This document shows, piece after piece, positions 20,989 to 36,954 of a stretch of 62,047 bases of DNA. Made by a program: the position numbers and the translations under genes. The stretch's first letter is position 1, and every line of letters begins with the position of its first letter. This DNA comes from Psilocybe azurescens. Lineage: Eukaryota > Basidiomycota > Agaricomycetes > Agaricales > Agrocybaceae. The stretch spans positions 1 to 62,047 of the forward strand of contig JAJIRX010000697.1 in the NCBI GenBank assembly GCA_023853785.1, written 5' to 3'. The notes under the pieces are model-generated. The model was given only the letters and a program-made list of their open reading frames with translations, was not told the DNA's origin and ran no database searches.

Positions 20989-22842
20989 GGTTGCTCGATG
21001 AAAAGGACGAAGACGCTAGTCGACTGTCGTATGCAGAGCAAGTTGTCGGGGGTGAGCCAGACAGAGGTGGCGAGCGAAAAGAAGCTTTCACAAAGGATCC
21101 AGGACTTTGCTTCTCTCCTTTTAAACCCAGGCCCAGGCTGACAGCAGATGCACATGCCCAGATGGTGTAGTGTTATTATTAGACTCCCTTCTCTTGGCAA
21201 TTTCGTGGTTAAACAGGGCTGCTGGCTAGGCGTCGATATCGGGTCCTCTATCGAATGGGTGTCGCGGCATTGGAAGTTGTCCTGTCATAAGATGGTGGGA
21301 AACGCCGCTATAACTCAGTTGGTTTAATTGAATTGGATTGCTATCCTGTACGGCAGAGAGGTTAATCCTACGTACCTACCGTAACCATCCATTCATGTGA
21401 TTAAGGAAATACGGATGGTACACTGTCGAGCGTCGCAATCGCGGAGCATACACATCTGTGGCTTGAGAAAGAGAAATCACCGAATACTCCAGTTCCATGA
21501 AGGGCTGGAGCTAGATTGAGTTAGTTTACAGTGCCCCCCCTTTTTTTTTTTTTTTTTTGACACACCAACAATCAGACCAGCCTCGTTCTTGATTAAGTTC
21601 GCTGAATAGACCAGATAAACGGACGTGAAATATCTGCGTGAGCCTTGAGATAAATATAGAATTGGACGCACATGTTACATATCTAAACAACTATCTCCAA
21701 TTGCTTATTCGTACATATATGTAAGTAGAGCCAAATGTGCTTCATGGGGCAGATACTTAGATTCATTTTTGATCATCAGCGATGTGACTATAAAAAGACG
21801 GCACTACTTGAATTAGTTTCGCGACAGCGATGTATAATGTAAATATGCGACGTACCTTGTCGAAGGCGGATGCAATAATGCAGGTCTTGTGCCATGCTAG
21901 TGAGTGGTTTTGAGAATGAACGAATTTTCCGGACCTCTGACAGTCGTGGGTTACCAAAGGAGAAGCTGGGATATTTCGTGATGAAATCGGATCAAACGAT
22001 AAGGGGATAAGAACACCACGCATCCAGCGCTTCGTTGAATCAGGAGACGGTATATTTGTGTTGAGAAAAACCGCTGTTGTGGCTTGGGAAGAAATGGATT
22101 ATGAGCTCGGGGCTAGGTTAAAAAATTGTCCACGCTAAATGCGATATTGTCATTTAATATTAGGCCTGGAGTTAAGAAGATCGATACTAGCTCCCAGACT
22201 CTAGGCCATTATCTTCAAGCAGCAGGTGGGAAAGTGGATGAGCCATATCGACGACGGTTCTGTTTCTATTATGCGGTCATGCTGGGAAGAGCGAATCATT
22301 TTATAAGACCATTGTTATCATCACCTGAAATAGACTGTAGCGCTAATCCAAACGTCCGTTTTGGAAATAAGTATCTTGGGGTTGAGGTCGATTACAGAAG
22401 GCATGGAAGAAAGCGTATCTCAACACTTTTGCTCAAACGGAATTGGTGCAATACCTGTCGGGTTTTGTGATTTAGAGTCTTACAAGAAGCCTGGAAAAGC
22501 TGGACAGTGGAAGGAATGCAGAACGCACATGGCATTTCGGAAGCTGATGTGGCTGTGCAGCTGCAATTTGCACTTGGGCCAATAGGCAAACAAAAGGGCC
22601 TGTGTGCCGCAATCGGCAAATTGCCACTCTTTCTTCTCTTTCATCGGTCCATACGACTCGTGCTCCGTTGAATCTATCCCCAGGCCTTCATTCGTACACC
22701 AAGCAGCTCTTCAGTGTAGCTGCTGTCGGCCTTTTCTCACTGTCGGCCTTAGGGCCTCGGAAACACCTTCAGTTTAGAGCCAAGGGGCTCCCTTTTCAGT
22801 CATTTGCTGCTGACGAACGTCGAACAAGGACTCACCAGTTCT
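20989..22842. other. Spacer of 1.85 kb between PTR2 and TFIIE alpha
   Basis: Divergent promoter region. I see no gene. It contains a C7T18 tract at 21534-21558. The last 120 bases before 22843 have a repeated GTCGGCCTT motif. Confidence 0.5.
21534..21558. repeat. C7T18 homopolymer block
   Basis: Seven C directly followed by eighteen T. Exact length is uncertain in any assembly of such runs. Nothing coding is nearby. Confidence 0.85.
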
Positions 22843-24946
22843 GATGGCCACCAAGGAGGATCAAGAGACCCTTCGTCTTCTTGTGCAGCATGTCTCTCGT
22901 GCATTCTATGAGCCCAAGTTCACCATCATCATGGACCAGCTCGCAAGGCATCCAGTGTAAGTATGCAGATGCGTATTTCGTTGACGCATTGACGCCCCCC
23001 TTTTTCTTTTTTGTCTTCATCTATGGCCCCCAATCTTGCCTTTGCCATGTTTGTGACATTTCCTGACCTGTTTTGATGCTCTTGCAGCTTGAAAGACGAT
23101 GATTTGGCGGGGAGGATGGGCCTCCAACCCAAGGAGCTGAACAAGGTCATTGCGGTGTTGTCAAATGACTCACTTGTCAAAATGTGCGTCTTGTCTACGA
23201 TATCTGAAAAACGACCCCAATCGTTTCTCCTAAAATAGATACCGTCAAAACGAACTCAAGGAAGGTGCTCAGCGCAGTGTCGGAAAGCAATACTACTACA
23301 TCGATTACGAGCATTTCTGCAACGTAGTCAAGTGGCGGATTGCAAAGATGAGGCAGATCATCGATTCTACACTGCGTAACGTATGCTAAACCACCTCATA
23401 CTCTATTTCACACCTCATTCACCTCCGTTTTGTGCTATTCAGGAGCTGGACAACAAGGGTTACATCTGCCCTCAGTGCAAGCAATCATACTCGCCACTTG
23501 AAGTGGACAAGTTGATGGACTTCACTCAAGGCATTCTGGTCTGTGAAATCTGTCATGCGGAGGTGGTGGATAATGAGAACGCAGAGAGCGTCCTCGGGAG
23601 TAAAGATCGAATGCAACGGTTTAACAACCAGATGAGGTTCATTCGCGAGGGGCTGCAGAAAAGCGAGGCCATGGTCCTGCCCGCGTACGTCTCCTCCGCT
23701 CCCTCTAATCCGTCAATTCCTTTATCATTGACATCTTGAATCGACCATTTCAGGTTTGACGTTGCTGCATGGATCAAGAACAACCCCTCCGAAGCGGACA
23801 AGAAAAACGCTGCCGCCGCCGGGAACGGCCTCAAAGTCGCAGGCGCAGACGGCAGCCGCAAGGACGATGATGGCGTCGGCGTGATGATGGCGATGGACAA
23901 GGACGAGTCCACGCGGCGGCAGGAGAGGGACGCTCAGGCCGAGGTGAAGAGGCAGCAGAACGCGCTGCCGAGCTGGCATCTGAAGAGCACGATCACGGGC
24001 GATCTCACGGCGCTCGGTGTGAAGGAGAGCAACCGCGAGGCGGCGGCGGCGCTGGGCATGAACGCTGTGCAGATGTCGAACGACGATGTCTTGAAAGGGC
24101 TGGGTGTTGTAGGCGGCTCGAGGCCCCAGGCGCATAAGGCTATGCAGGAGCATCCTGTTGCCGTTGGGTTGGAGGATGTCAAGCCTGTGATTAATGTGGA
24201 ATCTGATTGTGAGTCCAAAACCTCTTTCCTTGTCCTTACCGTTCGCGATTCTCATATAATCATTTTATTTTATTTTGCAAAAAAGTTTACGACCAGTACT
24301 ACGCCTCGCTCGCCGCTTCGTCAGCGGCCGCCTCGGCCCAGCCCACGCCTACAGCCACCGGGATCCCCTCCTCATCCCTCCAACTCGCCCGCCGACTTCA
24401 CCAGCGGCTATTCGCAGCTCAACGGCGACGACGAGGAAGAGGACAAAAAGCCGAACGTGGAATACCTCGACTCGCTGAACGCCTATCGGAAGCGATCGCG
24501 GAGCCAGGAGGACGTGGGGGCCGCGGCGAAGGTGAAGATGCCCAAGGTAGATGGAGTGGTGAATGGGTATGCGGGTGCGAATGGGCTGCTGGGGGTGAAT
24601 GGGAATGGGAATGGGCACGTGAACGGGAATGGGAATGTGAATGTGAACGGGAATGGGAATGGGCATTCGCCGTTGAGTGGGTACGCTTATGCAGAGGAGC
24701 AGCAGCAGGATGTGATCATGGAGAGTCAAGGGGAGAGTGTGCCCGGATCAGAACCGGAGGATGATCCTATGGTTCTCGGTGCGTCTTCCTTTTTTGCTAT
24801 TCTATTTCGTTGTCGTTCATGTGTTTTTATTATTATTAGTCAATGGCATATCGAAGCCATATTCTCAGGTCACCGAAGACGACCACGATCTGATGACGCC
24901 GGACGAGTACACGGCGTACTTCGAGATCCTGCAGGAGCGGTCATGA
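22843..24946 (+). CDS. TFA1: Transcription initiation factor TFIIE, alpha subunit
   Basis: Part of the RNA polymerase II pre-initiation complex; it recruits and stimulates TFIIH. The ATG at 22843 starts MATKEDQETLRLLVQHVSRA, opening the winged-helix domain (LARHPVLKDDDLAGRMGLQ; KELNKVIAVLSNDSLVK; GKQYYYIDYEHFCNVVKWR). The zinc ribbon follows: CPQCKQSYSP and, 20 residues on, CEICHAEVVDN. Then come a charged region, a helix-rich part (WIKNNPSEADKKN), an Asn/Gly repeat coded at 24590-24670 and the acidic end HDLMTPDEYTAYFEILQERS. Six introns were found. One frame slip lies near 24360, between the Ala-rich stretch after YDQYYASLAASSAAAS and SPPHPSNSPADFTSGYSQ. Order and length (about 500 residues) match fungal TFA1. 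Confidence 0.92.
24590..24670 (+). repeat. Asn-Gly coding repeat in TFIIE alpha
   Basis: Tandem GGGAATGGGAAT-type units with AAC/GTG variants encode alternating Asn and Gly. It lies in the flexible part between the zinc ribbon and the acidic tail. Confidence 0.7.
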
Positions 24947-25857
24947 CCCCTCCAATATTCATTCATTCATTTGATGGGTGGTTGGTTAGTGGAACGTACG
25001 CGGTCGGTGTATATCGGGTAGTGGCCTCCACCCTATAACAGCTCATAACCCTCCCGGAGTTCTGTCTGCCCAGACCTGACTCCTAAGATGGATGACTGCT
25101 CCGTGTTTGCCCATTGTTTCATATATAATGCGGCGTGGCAGCGAGAGACGTTTGGGTTTGGGTTCAGGGCGGGGATGGGGACGTGTGGGTTAACAGCATG
25201 ATTCAGAATATGAATATGCTAATTGATGCTCTGGGGTATATATCCTGTCCTTTCTTATGTCATATGAGGGTTGGAGCCGGGACGGGACTGTCCGTGTGTA
25301 TTATAGTGAGAGAGTGGGACTGACACTCGATAGAAGCATATATGCAGTTGTTGTTGTATGCCAGTGTACGAGGGTAATACATTAGGATCTTGATTAATAG
25401 ACAAGATATCTGTCTAATTCTATTCTACTGTGCAACGTTCCATTTGTGAGTGTCAATGAGTAAGAGCAAGAAACTCGTCTTGGCGGCCTGTTTGATGTCG
25501 AACTCGGGAATTCGTGTTATGTGCGGGGGCAGTTTGACCGTCGGCTTGAAATTGCGCCTGCCTGTGGAAGCTGACCAGCCATCTTTGTCCTTCTGTCCTT
25601 CTTGCTGTCCTACTCTCTTTCTGTCCTTGTCGCCTGACGAGCCATTATGAATAGAGCGGAACCCGTCGAAGCATGCCAGAGGGAGGGAGGGTATATGAGG
25701 CGAATGTGTGCAATAGGGTAAAGATATCTCGGGCAAAAGTAAGCTCCTGCAGAGCTGTTCGACCGCGCTTTCCATGCTATCGTAGACTGATGTATCGCCG
25801 CCGCCATACTAAAAGATAAAACAAAGTGTGTGTGTTTCTGGTGCGAGCGACTGATGT
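24947..25857. other. Convergent 3' spacer
   Basis: Between the 3' ends of TFIIE alpha and the helical-repeat gene. A minus-strand open frame of 116 codons ends at 25425 but lacks family resemblance. No gene called. Confidence 0.5.
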
Positions 25858-28487
25858 TTATTGTTGGAGCTCCATTCCGATTTCGTTCTCAATCTGGCTG
25901 TTCGTGTCTTCAGAGCGGTACAGCTGAAAGCCAAGGTCAGTCGCAAACACCAAAAGCAAGAACAAAAGAAAGAAAGAAAGAAAGAAAAAAAGCGTACCGG
26001 AGGCATCCACGCATCGCCGTGCGTCTTCAAGCCCTCCAGGTCCTCCAGCGCCTCAGCATAGAACGGGTAGTTCGTCCTAGCATCATAAAACACCCGCGTA
26101 ATGCGCTCAACCACGCGCTCCGCGGCCTCCACATTGCGGTTCATAACGAACCCTCTCAGAATCGCGATATAGAACGCGAGATCCGGGCTCGGGAGCAGCA
26201 CCTGGAACGCCTCGCCCCTCGCCGGCGGCTGGTACTTGAAGCTCGCGCCCGCCTCGAGCCGGTCGACGATCTCGAACACGCGCGCGGCGTCGTCCGCGCG
26301 CGAGTAGAACTCTGGCGAGCTCGGTGTACACGTAGATGTGCGGCGCGAGCCCGAGGTCGAGGATGTCGCGCATGATGCGGTGCCCCGCCGTCGCGCCGTA
26401 GCGCCGCATCATCGGGTCGAAAAAGGGCGTGAACGAGCTCGAGGAGAAGCGCGATTTGACGGAGTACGCGCCGACCGCGCCGTCCGTGCGCAGCGCGAAG
26501 CGGTCGCCCGCGAGCACCGCGCGGTGCGCCTGCGCCTGCGCGAGGAACGCGAGGTACACGTGCTTGCGCTGCGGCGGCGGCGTCGTGCGGATTAAGGCGT
26601 GCCAGAGCAGCGTGCGGTGGTAGTTCTCGGGGAAGAGCTTCTTCCCTGCAAAGGGCGCCGTGCGCGCGGAGTAGTGGAAGCGCACGGGGAGGTGCGGGCG
26701 CTCTGCGCGGCGCGCGCGGTGCGCCGCGTACCGCTCGAGCACGAGCGTGCGGTCGACGCCGAAGAGGTAGAAGTGCTCGACGAACGTCTCGATCACGAGG
26801 TCGTAGAGCCGGTGCTGGTGGTAGAAGAGCATCTCCGCGAGCGTGTAGCACTTGGAGTTGAGGATTGTACTGCGGTGCGCGCGGTCGAACAGCGTGCGCG
26901 CGATGCGCGTGCGGCCCGTCGCGAGGTAGAGCGCGAGGAAGGTCGCGATGGTGCCCGAGTGCGGGACGCGCGCGCGCGTCGCGAGCATCGCCTTGAGGTA
27001 CTTGGCGCCGAGCACGAGGTCGCCGTGGAAGTCGACCGGCGGCTCGATAGTGTGCTTGTACAGCTCGGCCGGCGCGACGTCCTTCCCGAGGAACGCCATC
27101 GCGCGCGCCAGCGGCGCGTCGGGGCTGCGCTGCTTCGCGGCGCCGACGAGAGCTTGGTGGTGAGCTTGTGCAGCGCCCAGCTGCCGTCCATGTCGAGCAG
27201 CGGGACTGCCTCGTCCGCGCGCATGCTGAACACGAGCGCCGTCAGCACCTTGTTGCGGAAGATCGACTTGGCGCGGAAGAGCTTCGCCAGCGGCTGCTTT
27301 TCGTTCACGGTGTACTCGGTGAATGCTTCTTCGACCTGCTCGACGTAGGGCATCAGCCGCGCGGCGCCGAGGCTGCGCACGACGACGTCGATGAGGCGCT
27401 GTGCCCTGTCGATGTAGCCTTTGGACGCGAGGAGCACGATTTTGCGCGTGGCGACCGGGATGTCGGGGGTCTCGTCCTGCAGGAAGTGCTGCTCGATTTT
27501 GGACAGGGCCGAGGTGACCTGCTCCCAGGACTCGGGCGTGGTTTTGTTCACGACCGGGATGAGGTTCAGCCATGCGATGAAACGGTCCGTTTGGTCGACG
27601 CTGAGGTGCTTGTTCGACTGGAGGATGGACAGCGCGACGTACGCGTACTTGGGGTGGGGCGGGATGTGCACGCCGAGCTCGCACATGTCGAGGAGGAGCT
27701 TGTACGCGTCTTCGTACAGGCCGGCGAGCAGTGTCTTGTCGAGCAAGCCGACGGAGGTGTTGTGGATGTGTTCTGAAGGGTGTGCGGGTGTCGAGTCCAG
27801 AAGCTCTATTTCTTCTTCTTCGAATATGGATGCGTCTCCCTGTGTGGGTTCTGGGAGAAGAGCGGGCAGCTGCGCCTCGATGAGGTCCATCACTGATGGG
27901 CGTACGGGTGCAGGCTCTCTTGGGACAACGTAGTCGTCAGATGTGTCCTCAAATACTCTGTTGACCGGAGAGGGGCGGATTCTGCGGTCTCTAGCTCGCG
28001 CTCGACTTGAGAGTGAAGCTCGGACTCGACGAGGAGAGGCAGCACTTCCTCCCTGGTGAAATGGCTGTATCCCCTCGAAGCGGACGCCAGACCCAGCTGC
28101 ATGATCAGGTCTATCGCTGCTGGGCTGACCGCGTCCTGTGGTGCTATGACATGCTTGACTTGTCGGTACACCTCGACCTCTCCGTCCGCCGGGATACGAT
28201 CGAGGATGTCGGCCAGCACCTGCCGCGCCTTGTCGAGTTTCCCGTGTTCGACCAGGGCAGAGAGCGCACGTATCGATTGTTGAGTTTCAATAACGTTGAT
28301 GGGAAAGTCTTTGCTGGCTGGGGGTCGACGATGGAATGTGCGGATCGGGAAAAGGGAACCGCTGCACTATGACGGGCATGTGATGTACCCGAGAACGGCC
28401 GATGCTGCTGAAGGGGGCGTTGAGAGTAGAGGACTTAAAGCGAGTGCGCGCAAAATGGACGCATTGAGAGCGTATAGCTAAGTGCAT
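25858..28487 (-). CDS. Putative mitochondrial PPR/TPR-like helical-repeat protein
   Basis: Proposed organellar RNA-binding or assembly factor; the class is inferred, not proven. The start at 28487 (MHLAIRSQCVHFARTRFKSS) gives an Arg/Ser-rich N-terminus without acidic residues, as in mitochondrial presequences. Much of the rest is short helical pairs: ALVEHGKLDKARQVLADIL, LLDKTLLAGLYEDAYKLLLD, ILQSNKHLSVDQTDRFIAWL, ASKGYIDRAQRLIDVVVRSL, HQHRLYDLVIETFVEHFYLF, ADDAARVFEIVDRLEAGASF and AFYIAILRGFVMNRNVEAAE. The last exon (after an intron with a GAAA microsatellite) ends EIGMELQQ at 25858. The frame slips at about 28310, 27980, 27145 and 26300, with sensible protein on both sides. The gene is very GC-rich from 26.1 to 27.4 kb. 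It is divergent from the kinase at 28728, 240 bases away. Confidence 0.6.
25966..25990. repeat. (GAAA)n microsatellite in an intron
   Basis: About six GAAA units (TTTC on the sense strand) close to the 5' end of the last intron of the helical-repeat gene. Confidence 0.8.
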
Positions 28488-28519
28488 TCAAAAGCACGGT
28501 AACTTGTGGCTGAGTGCAT
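28478..28519 (-). CDS. Possible upstream ORF, 13 codons
   Basis: ATG at 28519 reads MHSATSYRAFECT and stops at 28478-28480, overlapping the main start at 28487 in another frame. If the transcript includes it, it should lower translation from the main ATG. It exists only because of the 26-bp repeat. Transcript start is unknown. Confidence 0.35.
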   Translation of the reverse strand: MHSATSYRAFECT

Positions 28520-28538
28520 TCAAAAGCACGGTAACTTG
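28481..28538. repeat. 26-bp direct repeat over a start codon
   Basis: Identical 26-base copies at 28481-28506 and 28513-28538, separated by 6 bases. The first copy includes the complement of the proposed ATG (28485-28487) of the helical-repeat gene. The second copy supplies another ATG at 28519. Confidence 0.9.
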
Positions 28539-28727
28539 GACAGGGACCCGAGTGGGCTCAGTTGTGAAAAGTTTTGTGACTGTCACGTCACTAGATAAGA
28601 TGCCCTGAAATTGAATGGCTGACGACACCAACTCTCCATTCAATTAATTTGCCCGCTGGTCGTGCACCCACTCGCCTAGCACATCCTATTCTACTCAGAC
28701 TATATTCCCTCTCTACTTACTATTACT

Positions 28728-32553
<3,826 letters not shown>

Positions 32554-35500
32554 GACTGGTCGATTTATTTTTTCTTTGGGGTTTTATGAACGGATCTTAC
32601 TATGGCTGGCTGGCTATGTTTACGACTACTGCTGCTGCTACTTGAGGACCGAAGGACTGACGGCGCCCGAGTTTGTATCTGGATTCTGGTGACGATTCTT
32701 GATTCTTGTCGTGTGCTTGTGGTTCTGGTCCTGTTCGACTACTATACCAGAGGAAGGACGGACGGACAGCGCCCAAGTTCGTATCTGGAGTGACGTCGCA
32801 TCTTGATTCTGGATTCTGGATTCCTGCCGTGTGTGTGTCGATGATTCTTGTCTTGTTCGAACAATGTTGACGTTGGCAGTATTTAAACCCTTGTAATCCG
32901 TATGAGCGCCGGATCGAATAGGACATATTTCCGTTGTTTCCGCCGGTTCTCAGCTGTCCTCAGGCTCCTGCGGAGTTGTGTCGTATCTTATCTTCCGAGT
33001 AGCACAAGGGCGACGTATAATTGAATTGTCCATGTATGTCCACTTGCCCTCCGAGAGAACATCATCCGCCGTAGGAATCCGCTTCTATGAATACAATCTC
33101 AGCGAACCTATCCACTACGGTAAGTACGGGCCGTCGCCGTTAGTGGTTGGCGGTGTTGTTTTTTGACGGTCCTGGTATACACTCAAGGCCAGAAATGGCC
33201 CAAATCGGGTAGGAAAGAGCGTGCATTTTTCATACGAGCCTCCATGCTTCACAGGAAGACATGAAAGCTAGGCCAGAACAAATTAATAATGTGTAGCATG
33301 CTAGTTGCCCAAAATTGGGGAGCATCATGCGTCGTGACGCTCCCGAGATGGGCAGGCTGAATGAGCTGCTGCCTCGAAACCCGCGTCGCCCGTCCCGAGC
33401 ATTGTCTATCAGTATGAATGGCGTAGAATAAGATGGCAGTTGGGCCGTTGGGTTGATTGTAGTGGTGTGCTACTATAGACAGACTGTTGGGTAGTGGTAT
33501 TTTTGTTTGAGAGGCGGTGGATTTTTTACTTTGTCTATTCTGGAGAAAATCAGTGATGTTCATGGGCTGTAAGCTCGTTATTAAATGGTTGGCGACGGTA
33601 GATGGATGTGGTTTGGATTGTAGCATTTGTTAGAAACGAATCTGATGCTTTAAGGCTCTTTTGGTGCTAGTGATAATTCGAGAGCTGGACTGCAATTATC
33701 ACTAGCAGGTGAGCCTACGGTCTCTCTACAGGTTTAGTCCAACTGATAGTTTTATTTAGCATATAACGTCTACAGTAGGTCCTCTGCGCGATGGTAAGTG
33801 CGCACACGGACATCTCTTCTGTATGGTGGACGCACTCGCCCGCAGCCATGGCGTTGTATGCAAGACAGGTGTCCTTTTTCTCAACATTTCCCTTTCGGGC
33901 TCGGTCTACTGTTACACTCCAAAGATCCATCGGACCTTCTTGTGGGAAGAAGCTGGGACTCATGGCCACCTTACGTTCACCAGACCCCCTATCAAACAAC
34001 CATTTTAAGACGACACCAACGACATATTTATGGGCCAAAGGGCCCAGCCCGCAAACCTTTCCTGACAAGGTCACCGCTTGTGACAAGGAATCTATATTCT
34101 GATCTCATATCGCGTATTCCGCTGCAAATAGCCTGAGAGGTTTATTTTTGAGCCTTTTGGGGTGTGTGCGACTGTGGCAGCCCATCTAGCATCGCCTCGG
34201 ATTTGAAGAGGATAGTGATATCTACGGTGATATCATGCTTTAAGGACACTGTGGACTAGACGGATTGTTTGGTGTGCGTCCGTGCGTGCGGCAACCATCA
34301 AACAGAGGTGTGCAAAGTGACGCCGACGTGGTGGTGCACTGAACCCGGGATTTCACGCGATCCGGTCAGACCTATTGGAAACGCAATTGTGACTAGCGTC
34401 AGAATGGAGCAAGGAACCCGATTTTCTACACTTTAGCTCCGGCAAGCTCTCCTTATCGAGTAGCGTCATAGCCGTTGGCGAGATGATGTGAAGGTGTTAA
34501 ACTTGGCTGAGAGAGTCATACATATGTACCACCATTTATCATGGATTCATTGTGCATTATGGCCTGCGCAAGAGAAATCATTTTATGTCATTGTTGACTC
34601 AAAAAGAAGCACCATAGAGGGACCGGTGACCACTCGGCTTACGAGGCACACGGTGGGAGAATTTTCCATGCCAGTGACCTGGAATGACAATGGCAAACAT
34701 CATCGAAACTGGAGTCAGGTAACATTCTTATAATTGAAGGATGAAGCTATCTACTGGGGTCAGTAATGATTATATTTAACCCAATGGGGGACAACCGCCC
34801 AGGCTAGGATTGACCATTGAAAATCAAACAAGTAATATCCATAGCCAGAAATCAGCCTGAAAGGACGCGTGAAGAACAAGGTTGATATGATAACCGACTG
34901 AGGATGATGTGCAACCACGCTCCTTGTAATTTGTAGTTTATTGTCTGCTCATAAAGATGGCGTTCTAAAACGAGGCAGACATGAAATACTGCCGGACAAA
35001 GGGCAGTCTACTGACGGTATGTATACTCGAGGCGGAAATCAGGCTGGAACCACGTGCTGCAAAAAGTAAAATGTGGAAAATCATCCGTTCAACACAAGTT
35101 TTCTGGTTTCGGGATAAAGCAGTCGTCCAAACACCTCTATACCACATTAACGGATTAACGGAGTGAGGTTCAAACACATCAATTGCATGGGGTGGATTTG
35201 CGATGGAAGGACTTTCTATCATGAACGCAGACCACGTCAGCCTCATGTTGTCTTGAATACCCCAGGAATTTCTATGGCTAAAGATAGCATCTATTCTCCC
35301 TAGGTAGTCAGAAAATACCAGTAATCATGTGGGCTGTTAAACATTTAGAGGTGCTTCTGTGAACCTGAGCGCCAATCTGCCAAATAACTCCATGCTTCCC
35401 GGAGAACGTTTCCAATAGGTTGAGTCACATCGATGGTGAATGCAAGTAGTTGGGTCTGCGATCAGGCGTGTAGAGGTCGTGTACCCCAAAATTTAAAGAA

Positions 35501-36954
35501 GCTGCAGATGAAGACAGTGGTATCTGTATTTCCTCAGGCCCAGTCGTTCCGAATCCCGCATGTGCGGATTTCCGCCAAGCAATCGGTATGAGGCCAGTGC
35601 CCCGAATTAAAACATACGACCGCTGGCCGCCCCAACCTCTCCCCCCTTCTCCTAGTCACTCATAGAGGTTATTGCAATCGATAACGTATCGCTCGCATTC
35701 CATGATGTTCTATGGAAACCTCAACAAATCTTGTTGTCTGTTATGATCGTTGACACATTGGCTCATTCATTCTCACATATCGCGACTATAAGTAACACCT
35801 TCCCGTCTTGCCAACATTGGTTGACATTTTGGCTGGCTATATGGAAACTTCAACAATTGATTTGTGGGGGCGGTCAGACTGAATTACACTCTGATCGAAA
35901 AAGGAAATCTGCAAGCGCGACTGCGGGAATCCTAAGAATCCCTATCTAGGATGGCTTGATAAACTGATGAACATGATGGAAAACTTAGCGCCGCATCAGG
36001 AGTTCCAGATAAACTTCATAGTAAGTCATATATATAGTTGCCTTCGTATTGGTAGATGATATCGGTATGAGTAGAAAAGGGAAAGATGGCAGTGATAAAA
36101 ATACGTGAACAGAATTATGTGAGATATCCTATCGAGGCCCGTAGCACAGGTATCGGAATCCCAATACAAATGCTGGAACCTGGAGCCGTCTTGGGTACCT
36201 GGGTTTCTTGGACATCGCCCAATTGGCAATGTGACTTTGTGCGTCCTTGGGCGACACGTAGCTATTAGTATTGCATACTTTCCCATGGCGAACACACAGA
36301 CCTATGTTGGAACTCAGGAACTGACTCGGTGACGACCAACACTTTTGAAATTGAGAATACAATGGAAAGGATTTGCGGTAGCACCCCGCGAGAAGATCTA
36401 AGCAACGGCAAAGCACCGGAAGCTAGGAGAATAATTGAGAACTTTTCCCAAGTTAGACAGCTGACTGGTTGTTCTTAAATTAAAGTGGGTGAGAATAAAG
36501 AGGGCGCTCGACCCCGTAACGGGCTAGGATCCAGCCGGAATCCGTTCGCAGTTGTTGGATTGACTCCGCGGCTTGAACAGCCGTGCGCTAGGCCAAGGAT
36601 GACTCGGCCGAGAACGAGGCACAGCGGAGGTGAAAGCTATGCAAGACGAGTGGTAGTGGGGAGTGAGAACATCAAGATAGCAGACAAAAGGCCTTTAGAA
36701 GGTGTAAAGGAGATGAAATGGAAAGGTTTGGGATACCTTTCAGAGAATGGAAACCTAGAAGGAGATAGATCCTGATATTAGATTTATCTTCGATCGTTCA
36801 GGAAAAACTTAGAGGGTTCCTGTAGGCACGTGCTGCTGTGTGACTTGTTTGTTGATGCTTCGTTCATGCCGTAAGAGTACAACAAGTCAATTGCTTCCAA
36901 ACGACTCCACTGCTGTTTGTCTCCTCTATTTAGCCCCAACTCTACCTTTGGGCC
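32554..36954. other. Gene-poor region of 4.4 kb
   Basis: Only short, unlinked open frames occur on either strand, none with family resemblance or paired splice sites. I found no long terminal repeats, reverse transcriptase or transposase motifs. The left end holds a diverged tandem duplication (listed). The remainder is AT-rich and may be decayed sequence. Confidence 0.5.
32641..32850. repeat. Diverged tandem duplication of about 105 bp
   Basis: Two similar units (about 32641-32745 and 32746-32850) share, in order, a GGA-AGGAC-GAC block, GGCGCCC or AGCGCCC followed by AGTT-GTATCTGGA, a TGACG string, runs of GATTCTGGATTC type, CGTGTG and TTCTTGT/CTGTTCG. They lie just after the kinase gene, probably in its 3' UTR. 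Confidence 0.6.

Noticed and set aside
26599..27348. Plus-strand open frame of 249 codons opposite the helical-repeat gene
   Set aside because: Antisense to a better supported gene; its Arg/Glu/Val-rich content is the expected shadow of GC-rich codons.
33715..34102. Overlapping open frames on both strands in the gene-poor region
   Set aside because: Composition is not protein-like, there is no family resemblance, and the frames do not join by introns.
36485..36775. Arg-rich ORF that resembled a retroelement fragment
   Set aside because: No nucleic-acid-binding knuckle, protease or polymerase motif and no flanking repeats were seen.
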